Source: Lachnospiraceae bacterium UBA4711 (GTDB lineage Bacteria > Bacillota > Clostridia > Lachnospirales > Lachnospiraceae). From it: 32,375 nt of DNA. A program made the translations under genes and the position numbers. The first letter of the stretch is position 1, and each line of letters begins with the position of its first letter. The stretch is taken from assembly GCA_002404515.1 (NCBI GenBank), contig DHJV01000017.1:1-32375 (forward strand), written 5' to 3'. Below are positions 1 through 8,465 of the stretch, piece after piece. The notes beneath the pieces were generated by a model. That model had not been told where the DNA came from and made no database searches. It saw nothing but the letters and a program-made list of their open reading frames with translations.

Positions 1-39
1 TCTACTTATTTGTTTCAAACTTTACTCCTCCTTTTACGC

Positions 40-86
40 AAAAAAACGAGCAGCAAAACTGGATTTACGCAGATTTGCTACTCGTT
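40..86 (-). terminator. Rho-independent terminator after the DUF4143 ATPase
   Basis: A 13-bp stem (arms 45-57 and 74-86, one G-U pair on the minus strand) is followed on the minus strand by a run of T (plus-strand A run at 40-46). It lies about 75 bp past the stop of the ATPase gene and most likely ends that transcript. The rest of positions 1-159 shows no gene. Confidence 0.8.
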
Positions 87-159
87 CATTTGGTTATTAT
101 ATTTGTTGATTTTGAAAATGTCAAATGAAAATTTGCATATAAAATTACTTTTATTGTAT

Positions 160-1386
160 CTAAATTATTGTTGCTGGAATCATAATATTGGTTTGATCTA
201 CTGGAAATACACGGTCTGTCATACATATGATTAACCCATTTCCTAATTTATTCCCAGATACCTTCAACACATTAAACGCCTTTACAATCTTCTTCTCAGG
301 ATTCGTTGCCTTTTTTATCTCGATTGGATGAAGCACGCCGTTTTCCTCTATCACTACATCGATTTCCTTTTGGTTTGTATCTCTATAATATGTCATATTG
401 ACTTTATTTTCTCCATATGCATTGTTTCTCAACAATTCACCCACTACATAATTCTCAAAGAAATGTCCGCTTGCAGCACCATACATAAGAACATCCTTTG
501 TTGTCCACATAGAAAGATATGCTGCTAAGCCTGTATCACAAAAATAAAGTTTCGGTGTTTTCACCAATCGTTTTAATTCGTTATTCGCATAGGTATCAAG
601 AAGAAATACAATTCCCATATTCTGAAGTATCTTAATCCATTTTTTTGCAGTTGGCACAGAAACACCACCCGCTGATGCTAAATCAGAATAGTTTATCAAA
701 TTTCCTACAAATGCAGCGCTTGCCGTCAATACCTTACGAAATCCTTCTACATCCGTTATTCCATTATCATCTACCGCATCCCGCATAAGATATGTCTCTA
801 TATACGATGCATAATAACTATACAACTGCTCCGCATCAAAGGATAATGTGCCCGGCATTCCTCCACGCCATATATGCTCATATACCTGATTTATATCACT
901 TTCCGCAAATTTTTTTTCGCGTGCAAACAGGTCCTCCAATGAATACTCCAATTGTGGTACATTCACAATTCCCTGCTTTTCTTTCCAAGACAGGCTATAC
1001 ATCTTTAGTATACAGATTCTACCTGCCAGAGAATCGCCTGCTTCTTTCAGTAATTTCTTACTTTCTGAACCTGTTAACCAAAACAAGCCTGTTTCTTCCG
1101 TATCATCGCACATTTGTTTTATACACTCAAACAATTCTGGCGCTTTCTGAGCCTCATCAATCAAAATCGGAGGTTTATACATTTGAAAAAACAGTTTTGG
1201 ATCTTTCCTTGCCAATTCTCGATTTCTGGGATCATCCATACTGACAAATGTTCTTCCTTCATCTTTTGCTAAATATTTTAGCATAGTTGTCTTTCCAACC
1301 TGTCTTGCTCCCGTAACCAGAATTGCCTTGAATGCATGATTCATTTTTATGAATTTTCGTTCTAATTCTCGATGAATATACTTCAT
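160..1386 (-). CDS. AAA+ ATP-binding protein with C-terminal DUF4143 domain
   Basis: 408 aa. The N-terminal AAA+ domain has a Walker A motif, GARQVGKTT, near residue 26, and a Walker B-like PPILIDEA near residue 72. The C-terminal part (about 200-400) has the DUF4143 / nuclease-like layout, with a conserved E-I-D-V and I-E-I-K pair near the end that recalls a PD-(D/E)XK core. Members of this family are common, multi-copy and often mobile in gut Clostridia and Bacteroidetes, and their cellular role is not established. The ATG start has a close AAGGAGG site. The gene is alone, with its own palindromic promoter and terminator, and adjoins a truncated aldo/keto reductase, which suggests a cassette inserted into older sequence. 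Family call is firm; function is unknown. Confidence 0.9.
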   Translation of the reverse strand: MKYIHRELERKFIKMNHAFKAILVTGARQVGKTTMLKYLAKDEGRTFVSMDDPRNRELARKDPKLFFQMYKPPILIDEAQKAPELFECIKQMCDDTEETGLFWLTGSESKKLLKEAGDSLAGRICILKMYSLSWKEKQGIVNVPQLEYSLEDLFAREKKFAESDINQVYEHIWRGGMPGTLSFDAEQLYSYYASYIETYLMRDAVDDNGITDVEGFRKVLTASAAFVGNLINYSDLASAGGVSVPTAKKWIKILQNMGIVFLLDTYANNELKRLVKTPKLYFCDTGLAAYLSMWTTKDVLMYGAASGHFFENYVVGELLRNNAYGENKVNMTYYRDTNQKEIDVVIEENGVLHPIEIKKATNPEKKIVKAFNVLKVSGNKLGNGLIICMTDRVFPVDQTNIMIPATII

Positions 1387-1395
1387 AAGCCCTCC

Positions 1396-1443
1396 TTAAA
1401 ATGACTTCAATTTAAAATCCACTTTAAATTGAAGTCATTTTAA
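1396..1443. repeat. Perfect 21-bp inverted repeat over the ATPase promoter and RBS
   Basis: Arms 1396-1416 and 1423-1443 are exact reverse complements, with a 6-nt spacer (ATCCAC). The left end overlaps two bases of the Shine-Dalgarno site of the ATPase gene and the right end covers its predicted -10 box. No T run follows on the minus strand, so it is not an intrinsic terminator. It could be an operator for a dimeric protein or an RNA hairpin that hides the ribosome site. Confidence 0.9.
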
Positions 1444-1465
1444 CATATGCATTATTTTTTTTCAA
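1437..1465 (-). promoter_or_regulatory. Predicted sigma-A promoter of the DUF4143 ATPase
   Basis: On the minus strand TTGAAA (1460-1465) is 17 bp from TAAAAT (1437-1442). The -10 box sits inside the 21-bp inverted repeat, so a protein bound there would block transcription. Confidence 0.55.
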
Positions 1466-1499
1466 ATATTTTTTCTTGCCATAGAATGATCCTGTTGCA

Positions 1500-2042
1500 G
1501 ACAAGCAATCATTTAATCCACTTGCGATTGGTGAGAACGGAACCACACCAATCTTGTGTTCCTGATAATAAGGAATCACAGCCTCTTCCACGAATCAATC
1601 CATCCCGGATCAGCTTTCCCATTGCTTCTGCCACTTCCTCCACAGGAATATCCGGATTGATCCGGTGCAGATAATAAAGGTCTACATAATCTGTCTGAAG
1701 CCGCTTCAAAGAAGCAGTCAGATGTTCCCGCAACACCTGCTCCACATTTGTTGCTGCAGCTTCTTCAGTAGCAAGATGCAGCTTGGTCGCTATCACAACA
1801 TCCTTACGAAATGCATGCACAGCCTCACCCACGATTTTTTCATTATGTCCCCGGTTTTCCGGCAACAGGTTCGGACCATATGATTCTGCTGTATCAAAGA
1901 AAGTACAGCCATATGCATACGCCTTACGAATTGCTTCTATACTGTACTCCCGATTAGGAATCTCGCCATAACCGTGACTCAGTCCCATGCATCCCATACC
2001 AATCGGTGACACTTCAATATCTCTTAATTTCCGTGTATTCAT
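1500..2042 (-). pseudogene. Aldo/keto reductase, truncated and frameshifted
   Basis: Starts at ATG 2042 with a GGAGG site; the open frame stops at 1509 (177 aa against about 320 in the family). The N-terminal barrel is intact, with the catalytic Asp and Tyr (FDTAESYG), Lys (IATKLHL) and His (YYLHRIN) of the AKR tetrad. At about 1588-1591 the reading frame changes: after GLIRG the +1 frame continues with a recognisable later AKR segment (EEAVIPYYQEHKIGVVPF and then SPIASG). About 40 family residues between these points are missing, so a deletion caused the shift. Homology then ends near 1505, before the NADPH-binding C-terminus. The product cannot be a working reductase. Confidence 0.85.
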
Positions 2043-2062
2043 TTGTCGTCCTCCAATCAATC

Positions 2063-2093
2063 AAAAAATGCAGGGACGCTATCATGTCCCTGC
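2063..2093 (-). terminator. Terminator of the ECF sigma / ABC-2 operon
   Basis: An 8-bp GC-rich stem (GCAGGGAC at 2070-2077 with GTCCCTGC at 2086-2093) is followed on the minus strand by ATTTTTT (2063-2069). It lies 40 bp after the stop of the permease gene. Confidence 0.85.
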
Positions 2094-2134
2094 TGTTATT
2101 ATACACTATTTTCTTCTCCATAGAATAACATTCT

Positions 2135-3328
2135 TTACGCCCGTCCACATCGCCGGAAGCTCCGGTAAATAAGCGGCAATAACAAGATGGAAAGCACCGT
2201 ATACAGTATCATCACAAGCGGCACCTGCCGGATCACGTGCGTTCCGATCTGATACAACAATGGCACCCTGACGCTTGCCTCCACATTTGTAAGGATCGTC
2301 GGAATCAGGTTGAACACCTTTGTATATCCGGATAACACCCGCCCGATAAACGGCAGTAAGCAATACAGGAAAAATGGAATGCAGACGGCGACACTGATCG
2401 TATGCATCTTCGCCGCCACCAGCATAGCTAGAGACGCTGCAAGCAGACTTGCGATGTAACCGCATGCGACTGTCAGTGCGTAAAATTGTCCATATGTCAT
2501 GATATAGATGCTATATGCTTCCGACATCTGATACGGCGTATGCATGCCACTGATTCCCATAATTCCAAAGCTGATCGCACTCAGCAGGACAATTCCTGTC
2601 CAGTAGATCATCGTTGTCGCAACGACGCCTGCCAGTATCTTCGTCTTAATTGCTTTGGATCTGCCATACTTCGAAGCGAAAAATACCGCATCTGCCTTTG
2701 TCTGAAAATCATCTACAAATATCCCGGCACAGATAAATCCAACCAGTATCGCCAGCACAATCGAAAATGTCTCCGCATACATGATCATCGTATCCCATGC
2801 ACCATAGGATTCATATTGGAGCGGCAATGTAATCTCGCTGTATTTTTTCTCCAGATAATCCTTCTGTTCTGGCGTCTTTCCATACTGATCCGCCATCCAT
2901 TTCATATTTTCCTGATACGACGTATAGAAATCCTGTACGGAATCCTCCGTCATCGAATCCAGAACTGTCTCATCATATCCCGCATCCGGTGTCAGCACAG
3001 ATATCATGAAATTCAGGATATCATCAATTGGCTGATACAGTGTCCCATAATTTGCATCCTGCTCCTCTTGGGATTGTGCCATCATCGCTTTATACTGTGC
3101 AACAATCTTCGTAAGTTCTGCTTCCGTCAGAGCTCCTGCATACCCTTTCTTATTTTCTGCAAGCTTTCTCGTTGCCAGCATTCCTGTGCTGACTGCTCCA
3201 TGCGCATCCACGTACCGGTTGCTGGTCGCTGCAAATCCACTGAACACTGCTGCCAGTATCACCATCAGACCAACGGCAAGCACATTTAATTTCTTCGAAA
3301 AAATCCGTTTCAATTCTAATTTAAGCAT
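2135..3328 (-). CDS. ABC-2 type permease subunit
   Basis: 397 aa from ATG 3328, which has a GGAGGA site and follows the ATPase stop codon by one base. An earlier in-frame ATG at 3373 lies inside the ATPase gene and is unlikely. One membrane helix lies at about residues 15-35. A long outward-facing segment follows (about 40-190), and then five helices run to the C-terminus: the common plan of ABC-2 exporters with a large first loop. It should pair with the ATPase just upstream to move an unknown substrate (peptide, antibiotic or lipid) across the membrane. Last gene of the sigma-factor operon. Confidence 0.85.
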   Translation of the reverse strand: MLKLELKRIFSKKLNVLAVGLMVILAAVFSGFAATSNRYVDAHGAVSTGMLATRKLAENKKGYAGALTEAELTKIVAQYKAMMAQSQEEQDANYGTLYQPIDDILNFMISVLTPDAGYDETVLDSMTEDSVQDFYTSYQENMKWMADQYGKTPEQKDYLEKKYSEITLPLQYESYGAWDTMIMYAETFSIVLAILVGFICAGIFVDDFQTKADAVFFASKYGRSKAIKTKILAGVVATTMIYWTGIVLLSAISFGIMGISGMHTPYQMSEAYSIYIMTYGQFYALTVACGYIASLLAASLAMLVAAKMHTISVAVCIPFFLYCLLPFIGRVLSGYTKVFNLIPTILTNVEASVRVPLLYQIGTHVIRQVPLVMILYTVLSILLLPLIYRSFRRCGRA

Positions 3329-3329
3329 C

Positions 3330-4205
3330 CTATCGTTCCTCCGATTTCTCCCCGAAATAAAGCAAAAATGCATCTTCCAGATTCTTCTCTGTCAGCACAG
3401 CTTCCGCCATCGGCTTCTCCTTCGATATGATCCGAAGCTCTGCTCCATTTTCGGTAGTTTTGATATTTCCAACCAGATATTTCCGCATATAGTTCTCGAC
3501 CATATTTCTCGGCACCTGACACAGCCATACGCGCTCCTGCATGGACGCAAGCAGCTCTTCCGCAGTTCCTGTATAGCACAGCGTTCCATCCTTCATCAGC
3601 ATGATTTCATTTGCAATGTATTCAATGTCCGACACAATATGGGTGGATAACAATACAAGCCGATCCTCGGACAGCTCACTGATCAGGTTCCGGAACCGTA
3701 TCCGCTCGTTCGGATCAAGTCCCGCTGTCGGCTCATCTAACACTAAAATCTTCGGATCGTTCAACATTGCCTGCGCAATTCCCACGCGCCGGACCATACC
3801 TCCAGACAGATGCTTCATCTTCCGTTTTCTGAACTTCCACATACCTACCTGCTCCAAAAGCTGTTTTATTCTCCTGTTGGCAAATGCAGGCTTTAGTCCC
3901 TTTATCGAAGAAATGTACATCATATAATCATACACACTCAGATCAGGATAATACCCAAACTCCTGCGGCAGATACCCAAGCACCTCCCGGTAAGCACTGC
4001 CAAGCTTCCAGATCTCCTTGCCATCCCACAGAATCTCTCCTTCCGATGGCTGGATGATCGTACAGAGCATCCGCATCAATGTTGTTTTTCCCGCACCATT
4101 GATTCCGAGCAATCCGTAGATGCCCTGCTCCATAACACAGTTTACTTCCCGGACGGCGGCTACCTCACCATACCGTTTTGTTACATACTTAAACTCTAAT
4201 TTCAT
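3330..4205 (-). CDS. ABC transporter ATP-binding protein (ABC-2 exporter type)
   Basis: 291 aa. Walker A GINGAGKTT at residues 34-42, Q-loop Gln 81, signature LSGGM at 133-137, Walker B ILVLDE at 153-158, followed by the D-loop AGLDP and the switch His in STHI. The sequence resembles ATPases of the CcmA/bacitracin-exporter type. The first 17 bases overlap the preceding membrane-protein gene and the permease starts one base after the stop, so the genes are translationally coupled. The substrate cannot be read from the sequence. Confidence 0.93.
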   Translation of the reverse strand: MKLEFKYVTKRYGEVAAVREVNCVMEQGIYGLLGINGAGKTTLMRMLCTIIQPSEGEILWDGKEIWKLGSAYREVLGYLPQEFGYYPDLSVYDYMMYISSIKGLKPAFANRRIKQLLEQVGMWKFRKRKMKHLSGGMVRRVGIAQAMLNDPKILVLDEPTAGLDPNERIRFRNLISELSEDRLVLLSTHIVSDIEYIANEIMLMKDGTLCYTGTAEELLASMQERVWLCQVPRNMVENYMRKYLVGNIKTTENGAELRIISKEKPMAEAVLTEKNLEDAFLLYFGEKSEER

Positions 4206-4968
4206 TCGTGTAATCCTCCAATATTTTTTCGTCGAAGGTCAGTGACTTCCGAACACAATACACAGCATACGCAAATGTCAGAAACAGCATCGCTTTCCAG
4301 ATTGGAGATGCAATCCTCTGATAGATTGCATCATTTGCAACCAGCATCGTCCAGATTGCCACCCATACCAGACACAACAACACGGCAACATATTCCGATC
4401 GTTCCCACCGGCTATACAACACGCGGAAGCAGATACAGCATGCCACATTGACCGGAAGTAAGAAGTTCACAACCAGATTGTTCAGGGTAAGTGCTGTTGT
4501 CTGATACGTCACTGCAAGAAATAGCATGATTATCGCGAAATCCACTGCCACAAACAGCAGGACTCTCGCCGCACAGATCTGGCGCAGCGTATAATACGAT
4601 GCCTGTTCCACCTCAATCGCGCCATATCTCCGATTTTTCCAGATTTCAGGAACGATCAGAATCACAAACATCGTTGCGAAAATTCCCATAAGCCGCATCG
4701 TCTCTTTCATGTCGGTGGCATTGTTGCTCAGCCACAGCCATAGATACAGAAGCACTCCGCCCTGCAATACCCACCATCTTTTTTTGATGAGCCGGGACTG
4801 CTCATATAAGAATTCAAAATACGATGTCCTCTTTGATCCCATCTGGAATGCCTGTTCTGTCAGAATATCCTGACACGCGTTTATTGTGCGTGTTTCTGCT
4901 TCTTCCCGTATACATGTCCTCTGTACAAAATCTCTATATTCCTGTATCCGTTGCCCGTAAGTTTTCAT
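4189..4968 (-). CDS. Multi-pass membrane protein between ECF sigma factor and ABC genes
   Basis: 259 aa, starting at ATG 4968 in an ATGA overlap with the sigma-factor stop; GGAGGTGG ribosome site. A cytoplasmic N-terminus of about 65 residues is followed by about six hydrophobic helices and a short charged tail. I do not recognise a named domain. There is no His-x3-Cys-x2-Cys zinc anti-sigma motif. From its place directly after the sigma gene it could serve as the membrane anti-sigma or sensor, or as a second permease-like subunit of the transporter. Both ideas rest on position only. Confidence 0.75.
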   Translation of the reverse strand: MKTYGQRIQEYRDFVQRTCIREEAETRTINACQDILTEQAFQMGSKRTSYFEFLYEQSRLIKKRWWVLQGGVLLYLWLWLSNNATDMKETMRLMGIFATMFVILIVPEIWKNRRYGAIEVEQASYYTLRQICAARVLLFVAVDFAIIMLFLAVTYQTTALTLNNLVVNFLLPVNVACCICFRVLYSRWERSEYVAVLLCLVWVAIWTMLVANDAIYQRIASPIWKAMLFLTFAYAVYCVRKSLTFDEKILEDYTNEIRV

Positions 4969-5486
4969 TCTTCCACCTCCAATTCTTTGCCCAAAAGTTC
5001 CTTCGCCCGTCCAATCCGGTATTTCACCAGTGAAAGCTTGATCTGAAGCAATTCTGCGATTTCCCTCTGCTTCAGCTCCTGAAAGAACGATAAAATCGCA
5101 ACTTCCCGCAGCTCCTCCGGCAGCTTCCGCACCGCCTGTTCGATATCCAGCCGGATACCAACCGTGTCCACACGGTTTTCGGATTCCACCTCTGGCAGTT
5201 CTTCTAGCGGAATATCCTTTTTCTTCTTATAATAATTTTTCACTACATTTCCGGCGATCGTGTACAGATAATTTTTTACTTTGCCATATTCTCTGTATCG
5301 ATCTAAGCTTGCGAATGCTCTGGCAAACACTTCCTGTGTCAGATCCTCCGCTTCATATGTGTCATATATATGCAGCAAACAGTACTGATAAATGCTTGGA
5401 TAATATTTCCTGACCAGTCTCTCACATGATTCCTCATCCCCAGCTCTCGCCCAGTGCACCAGCAGGAAATCGGTTGTAGACTCCAT
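4965..5486 (-). CDS. ECF-type RNA polymerase sigma factor
   Basis: 173 aa from ATG 5486, preceded by GAGGTGA at good spacing; a GTG at 5498 would lie on top of that site. Sigma-2 region at about residues 15-85, with the DLTQEVFARAF motif and a -10 recognition helix around VKNYLYTIAGNVVKNYY. A short acidic linker follows, then sigma-4 with the helix-turn-helix QREIAELLQIKLSLVKYRIGR split over about 130-160. It directs transcription of a small regulon, probably including its own operon. First gene of a four-gene unit with an ABC-2 exporter. Confidence 0.92.
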   Translation of the reverse strand: MESTTDFLLVHWARAGDEESCERLVRKYYPSIYQYCLLHIYDTYEAEDLTQEVFARAFASLDRYREYGKVKNYLYTIAGNVVKNYYKKKKDIPLEELPEVESENRVDTVGIRLDIEQAVRKLPEELREVAILSFFQELKQREIAELLQIKLSLVKYRIGRAKELLGKELEVEE

Positions 5487-5567
5487 TCTCGCTCTCACCT
5501 CTTTTCTATCTCTACTTACTATAACAACATACGCGTCAGAAAAGTCAGTTTTATTTTTAAATTACAT

Positions 5568-5595
5568 AAAAAAAGGAGCTTATCGCTCCTTTTTC
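5568..5595 (-). terminator. Terminator after the TetR gene
   Basis: A 10-bp stem (5570-5579 with 5585-5594, 5-nt loop) includes A and T runs on its two sides. It could act in both directions, but only the minus strand has a gene (TetR) reading into it. It separates the FtsX-ABC/TetR operon from the sigma-factor operon. Confidence 0.85.
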
Positions 5596-5601
5596 ATATC
5601 C

Positions 5602-6195
5602 TTATTCCGTTCTTCCGAATATCTCATACAAGATCAGATCCCGCATGCGCTCCATCGTGACTTCAAACACCGTCTGATGCAGCATCTCTTTTCCCTCTGC
5701 GGCAAGTACATAAACCTTGATCAGGTTCGCCACAAGTGGAATATTCACATCCGGGCGGATACCTTCCATATGCTGAAAGAATTGAATTCCCGTCTCCGTC
5801 TCTTTCTGCAGATCCGCTCTTGCCTGTTCTGGAAGCATTTCCAGCAGACGCTTCTCATCCTCCGGTGTCAGACTTGGAAATACACTGTACCGCTCGTCGA
5901 TCATCATTTTCAGATACGTGCGCGTCTCTGCCGGACCAGCCTTTTCCTTTCCGTTCAATGCAATCTGGATCAGCTCTGGAATCTTTCTTCTCCGGTATTG
6001 CATAACCTCATACACATATTCTTCTTTCGACGAGAAGAAATTATAAAACGTACTCACACCGATGCCGGCTGCCTCCGTGATCTTGGCAACCGACATATGT
6101 GTCATTCCATACTGTTTCAACAGGTCAAACCCTGCATCCAGCATTTTCTCTCTATACTCTGCCCGTTCTTCCTCCGTAAATACCCGTTTTGCCAT
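5602..6195 (-). CDS. TetR/AcrR family regulator
   Basis: 197 aa; ATG with GGGAGG site. The N-terminal helix-turn-helix domain (about 10-60) contains ITEAAGIGVSTFYNFFSSKEE, shown here only as its core AAGIGVSTFYNFF. The C-terminal ligand-binding part is typical in length but specific to no known ligand. It is the third gene of the ATPase-permease-TetR operon (31 bp after the permease), so it probably represses its own operon. A 16-bp palindrome in the promoter at 9218-9233 is the obvious candidate site. Confidence 0.9.
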   Translation of the reverse strand: MAKRVFTEEERAEYREKMLDAGFDLLKQYGMTHMSVAKITEAAGIGVSTFYNFFSSKEEYVYEVMQYRRRKIPELIQIALNGKEKAGPAETRTYLKMMIDERYSVFPSLTPEDEKRLLEMLPEQARADLQKETETGIQFFQHMEGIRPDVNIPLVANLIKVYVLAAEGKEMLHQTVFEVTMERMRDLILYEIFGRTE

Positions 6196-6226
6196 CTGTA
6201 TCCTCCCAAAAAGCTACTGAAGAAAT

Positions 6227-8464
6227 CTACTCGTTTCTGTTATTTTCCTTCAAAGCTTCCACCATGTCAATCCTTGATATTTTTTTCTTCTGGAGAAGAA
6301 TGGAAATCTCATAGACTACCCATGTAAGTACGAAACCAATCACCAGGGTTCTGGCTGTGAGAACCGGTGACAACAGCATACCATAATTCTCGATTGTATC
6401 TGAATAACCGACCTTGACAAACATATATGCAGCCGGGATTCCAATCAGATATCCGATGCATACCAGAATATGATTGACATTCAATACCCGGTTTGAAATC
6501 TCTTTCTGGCTGAAACCAAGTACCTTCATAACCGAAATATTGGTTGCTGTTTCTGCCACGATCATGTTGATGATCAGATACAGCACAAATACACCAAGCA
6601 CAACTCCTACGATCTCAAATATAACCATGATCGCATGCATCGGTCCCATCATATTCTCCATCGTGTCTGCCGTGACAGTCATCGTTGTCTCGCTTGCCAC
6701 ACGGTCTTTGTCAAGCGACAATGCATCCTTGCTTATAATGCAGTTATAGGCATCACGGTCTACACCTGCCAGTGCCGTTGCATTTTCTCTTCCTGTGTAC
6801 AGATAGCAATGCGTGTTGTCTGTCACGATTCCACTGATTGTTACCTTATGTTCTTTCAGGTCTGCAATATTGCTGAAGGTAAGGGTATCACCTGTCTTTA
6901 TACCATAGGTCTGTGCAGCCGCACTTGTCAGATAATATTTGTCCAGATCAAGCACGTCACCACTGTCCGTCTTGTCCGGGAAATATTTTGAATCCTTGCT
7001 GATTCCCTGTGCAGAAAGCTGTACTGTGTTTCCCGCTACCTCATAGTAATTCTGGAACAACGCCTCGCCCTGCTCCGGCGTGCCTTCCTCTAACGAATTC
7101 AGCCGGTACAGATATTCGTACTTGATAGAGCTTGTAAGTCCTCCATGCATCAGCGTATCCAGACTGTCTTTCATAATAAATCCTGTCAGAATACAGAATG
7201 CAGCGACAGCCACACCAAATGCCGTTACAATGCTTCTTCCCGGATGTCCGATCACGCTCCGCACCCGCATCTTTGTCTGTGTCTTTGCATGACTCTTCTT
7301 CATCACGCCGACGGTCTTCGTATCTTTTCCTGTGTTTCTTAAGAGATCGACCGGTGACTTCTTCAAGAGCTTTGCCGCCTGGATTGCGATAGCCACGCAG
7401 TAAAGAACTGTCGGTACAACCAGCGCCACAACGATCGATGGTACATTGTAGGTCGGTGTATAAGTAAGCTTTTCAAAATCATATTCGATATAGAATTTGC
7501 ACAGCAGTCCTGTCAGCGGAACGGACACAACCAAGCCAAGTACACTTCCAACAACGCCCGGCAGTACCCCATACCGCATATAATGTCTTATGATCTGCTT
7601 CTTGGAAAATCCCAGTGCCAGAAATGTTCCAAGCAGATACTGTTCCTGTCTGATATTTCTTCCAAGTACCATAACAACGAGTGTGATAATAATGATAAAC
7701 ATAACCGGCGCATACATGGTCGCCATGTTCGTAACGGCATCTCCCTCGTTGACCGGCATGGAGATTCGCGTGTTCGTGGTTGCCGCCATATAGCTTGCAA
7801 TCACATAATCTTCATTTAACTTCTCACGCACTTCCTTGGAATTATCCTTGTTGTATTTGATAGAATAATCGCTTGTCTCATCTGCGTCAATCTTGTCATA
7901 CTCCTTGCAATCAACAACGATAAGGGCGAATTTCTCACTGTCTATATAGCCGGACAGCTTCTCAAGCATGTAGATATAATCTGCCTTCGTCGTGTAGGCA
8001 GATACTTTATAATCATATGCCCCAAGAGAAATCGTATCTCCAACCTTGATGTCATGCACATCTGCAAAATCCTGTGTCAGAAGTGCTTCCCCATCGCCCG
8101 GTTCATGTCCGTCCCGCACCTCACAGAGATTCAATTTCTCCGGCATCGGGAATACACGGATCGTGGCACCTTTCAAGTCTCCGCTTTCCACAGTTATATC
8201 CTTATACCGGCTGTATTCCAGTATCACATCATATTCCTGTTCCAGCTTCTCCATATCTGCATCGGACAATGGCTGATAGGTGACAAACTCTGCATCCTCC
8301 GTCTTATAGTTCTTCACGAAATCATCCACAACCTTTGTCAGTGTGTGTCCGGTTGACACAGCGGCGACAATCACCATAGATGTCAGCATCGTAAGAATGA
8401 TACTGATAATATAAAACGCGATGTTTTTCTTTATGCTGCGGCCAGCTCTCTTATTGATCGTCAT
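6227..8464 (-). CDS. FtsX-type ABC exporter permease, two FtsX domains
   Basis: 745 aa. One helix near the N-terminus (about 15-38) is followed by a large extracytoplasmic domain, then three helices (about 250-370). A second extracytoplasmic domain and a second FtsX block follow (last helices about 610-720). This duplicated layout is typical of the MacB/LolE-like superfamily as found in Firmicutes, where the pumps move peptides, antibiotics or lipids. The start codon comes one base after the ATPase stop and its ribosome site GGAG lies within that gene, so the two are coupled. Substrate unknown. Confidence 0.92.
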   Translation of the reverse strand: MTINKRAGRSIKKNIAFYIISIILTMLTSMVIVAAVSTGHTLTKVVDDFVKNYKTEDAEFVTYQPLSDADMEKLEQEYDVILEYSRYKDITVESGDLKGATIRVFPMPEKLNLCEVRDGHEPGDGEALLTQDFADVHDIKVGDTISLGAYDYKVSAYTTKADYIYMLEKLSGYIDSEKFALIVVDCKEYDKIDADETSDYSIKYNKDNSKEVREKLNEDYVIASYMAATTNTRISMPVNEGDAVTNMATMYAPVMFIIIITLVVMVLGRNIRQEQYLLGTFLALGFSKKQIIRHYMRYGVLPGVVGSVLGLVVSVPLTGLLCKFYIEYDFEKLTYTPTYNVPSIVVALVVPTVLYCVAIAIQAAKLLKKSPVDLLRNTGKDTKTVGVMKKSHAKTQTKMRVRSVIGHPGRSIVTAFGVAVAAFCILTGFIMKDSLDTLMHGGLTSSIKYEYLYRLNSLEEGTPEQGEALFQNYYEVAGNTVQLSAQGISKDSKYFPDKTDSGDVLDLDKYYLTSAAAQTYGIKTGDTLTFSNIADLKEHKVTISGIVTDNTHCYLYTGRENATALAGVDRDAYNCIISKDALSLDKDRVASETTMTVTADTMENMMGPMHAIMVIFEIVGVVLGVFVLYLIINMIVAETATNISVMKVLGFSQKEISNRVLNVNHILVCIGYLIGIPAAYMFVKVGYSDTIENYGMLLSPVLTARTLVIGFVLTWVVYEISILLQKKKISRIDMVEALKENNRNE

Positions 8465-8465
8465 A

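Noticed and set aside
10..234. Plus-strand open frame at the left edge
   Set aside because: No ribosome site, low-complexity Leu-rich product, and it overlaps the terminator hairpin and the end of the ATPase gene on the other strand.
2486..3289. 267-codon plus-strand frame
   Set aside because: It is antisense to the ABC-2 permease, rich in Cys, His and Arg, and has no ribosome site; the minus-strand gene is clearly real.
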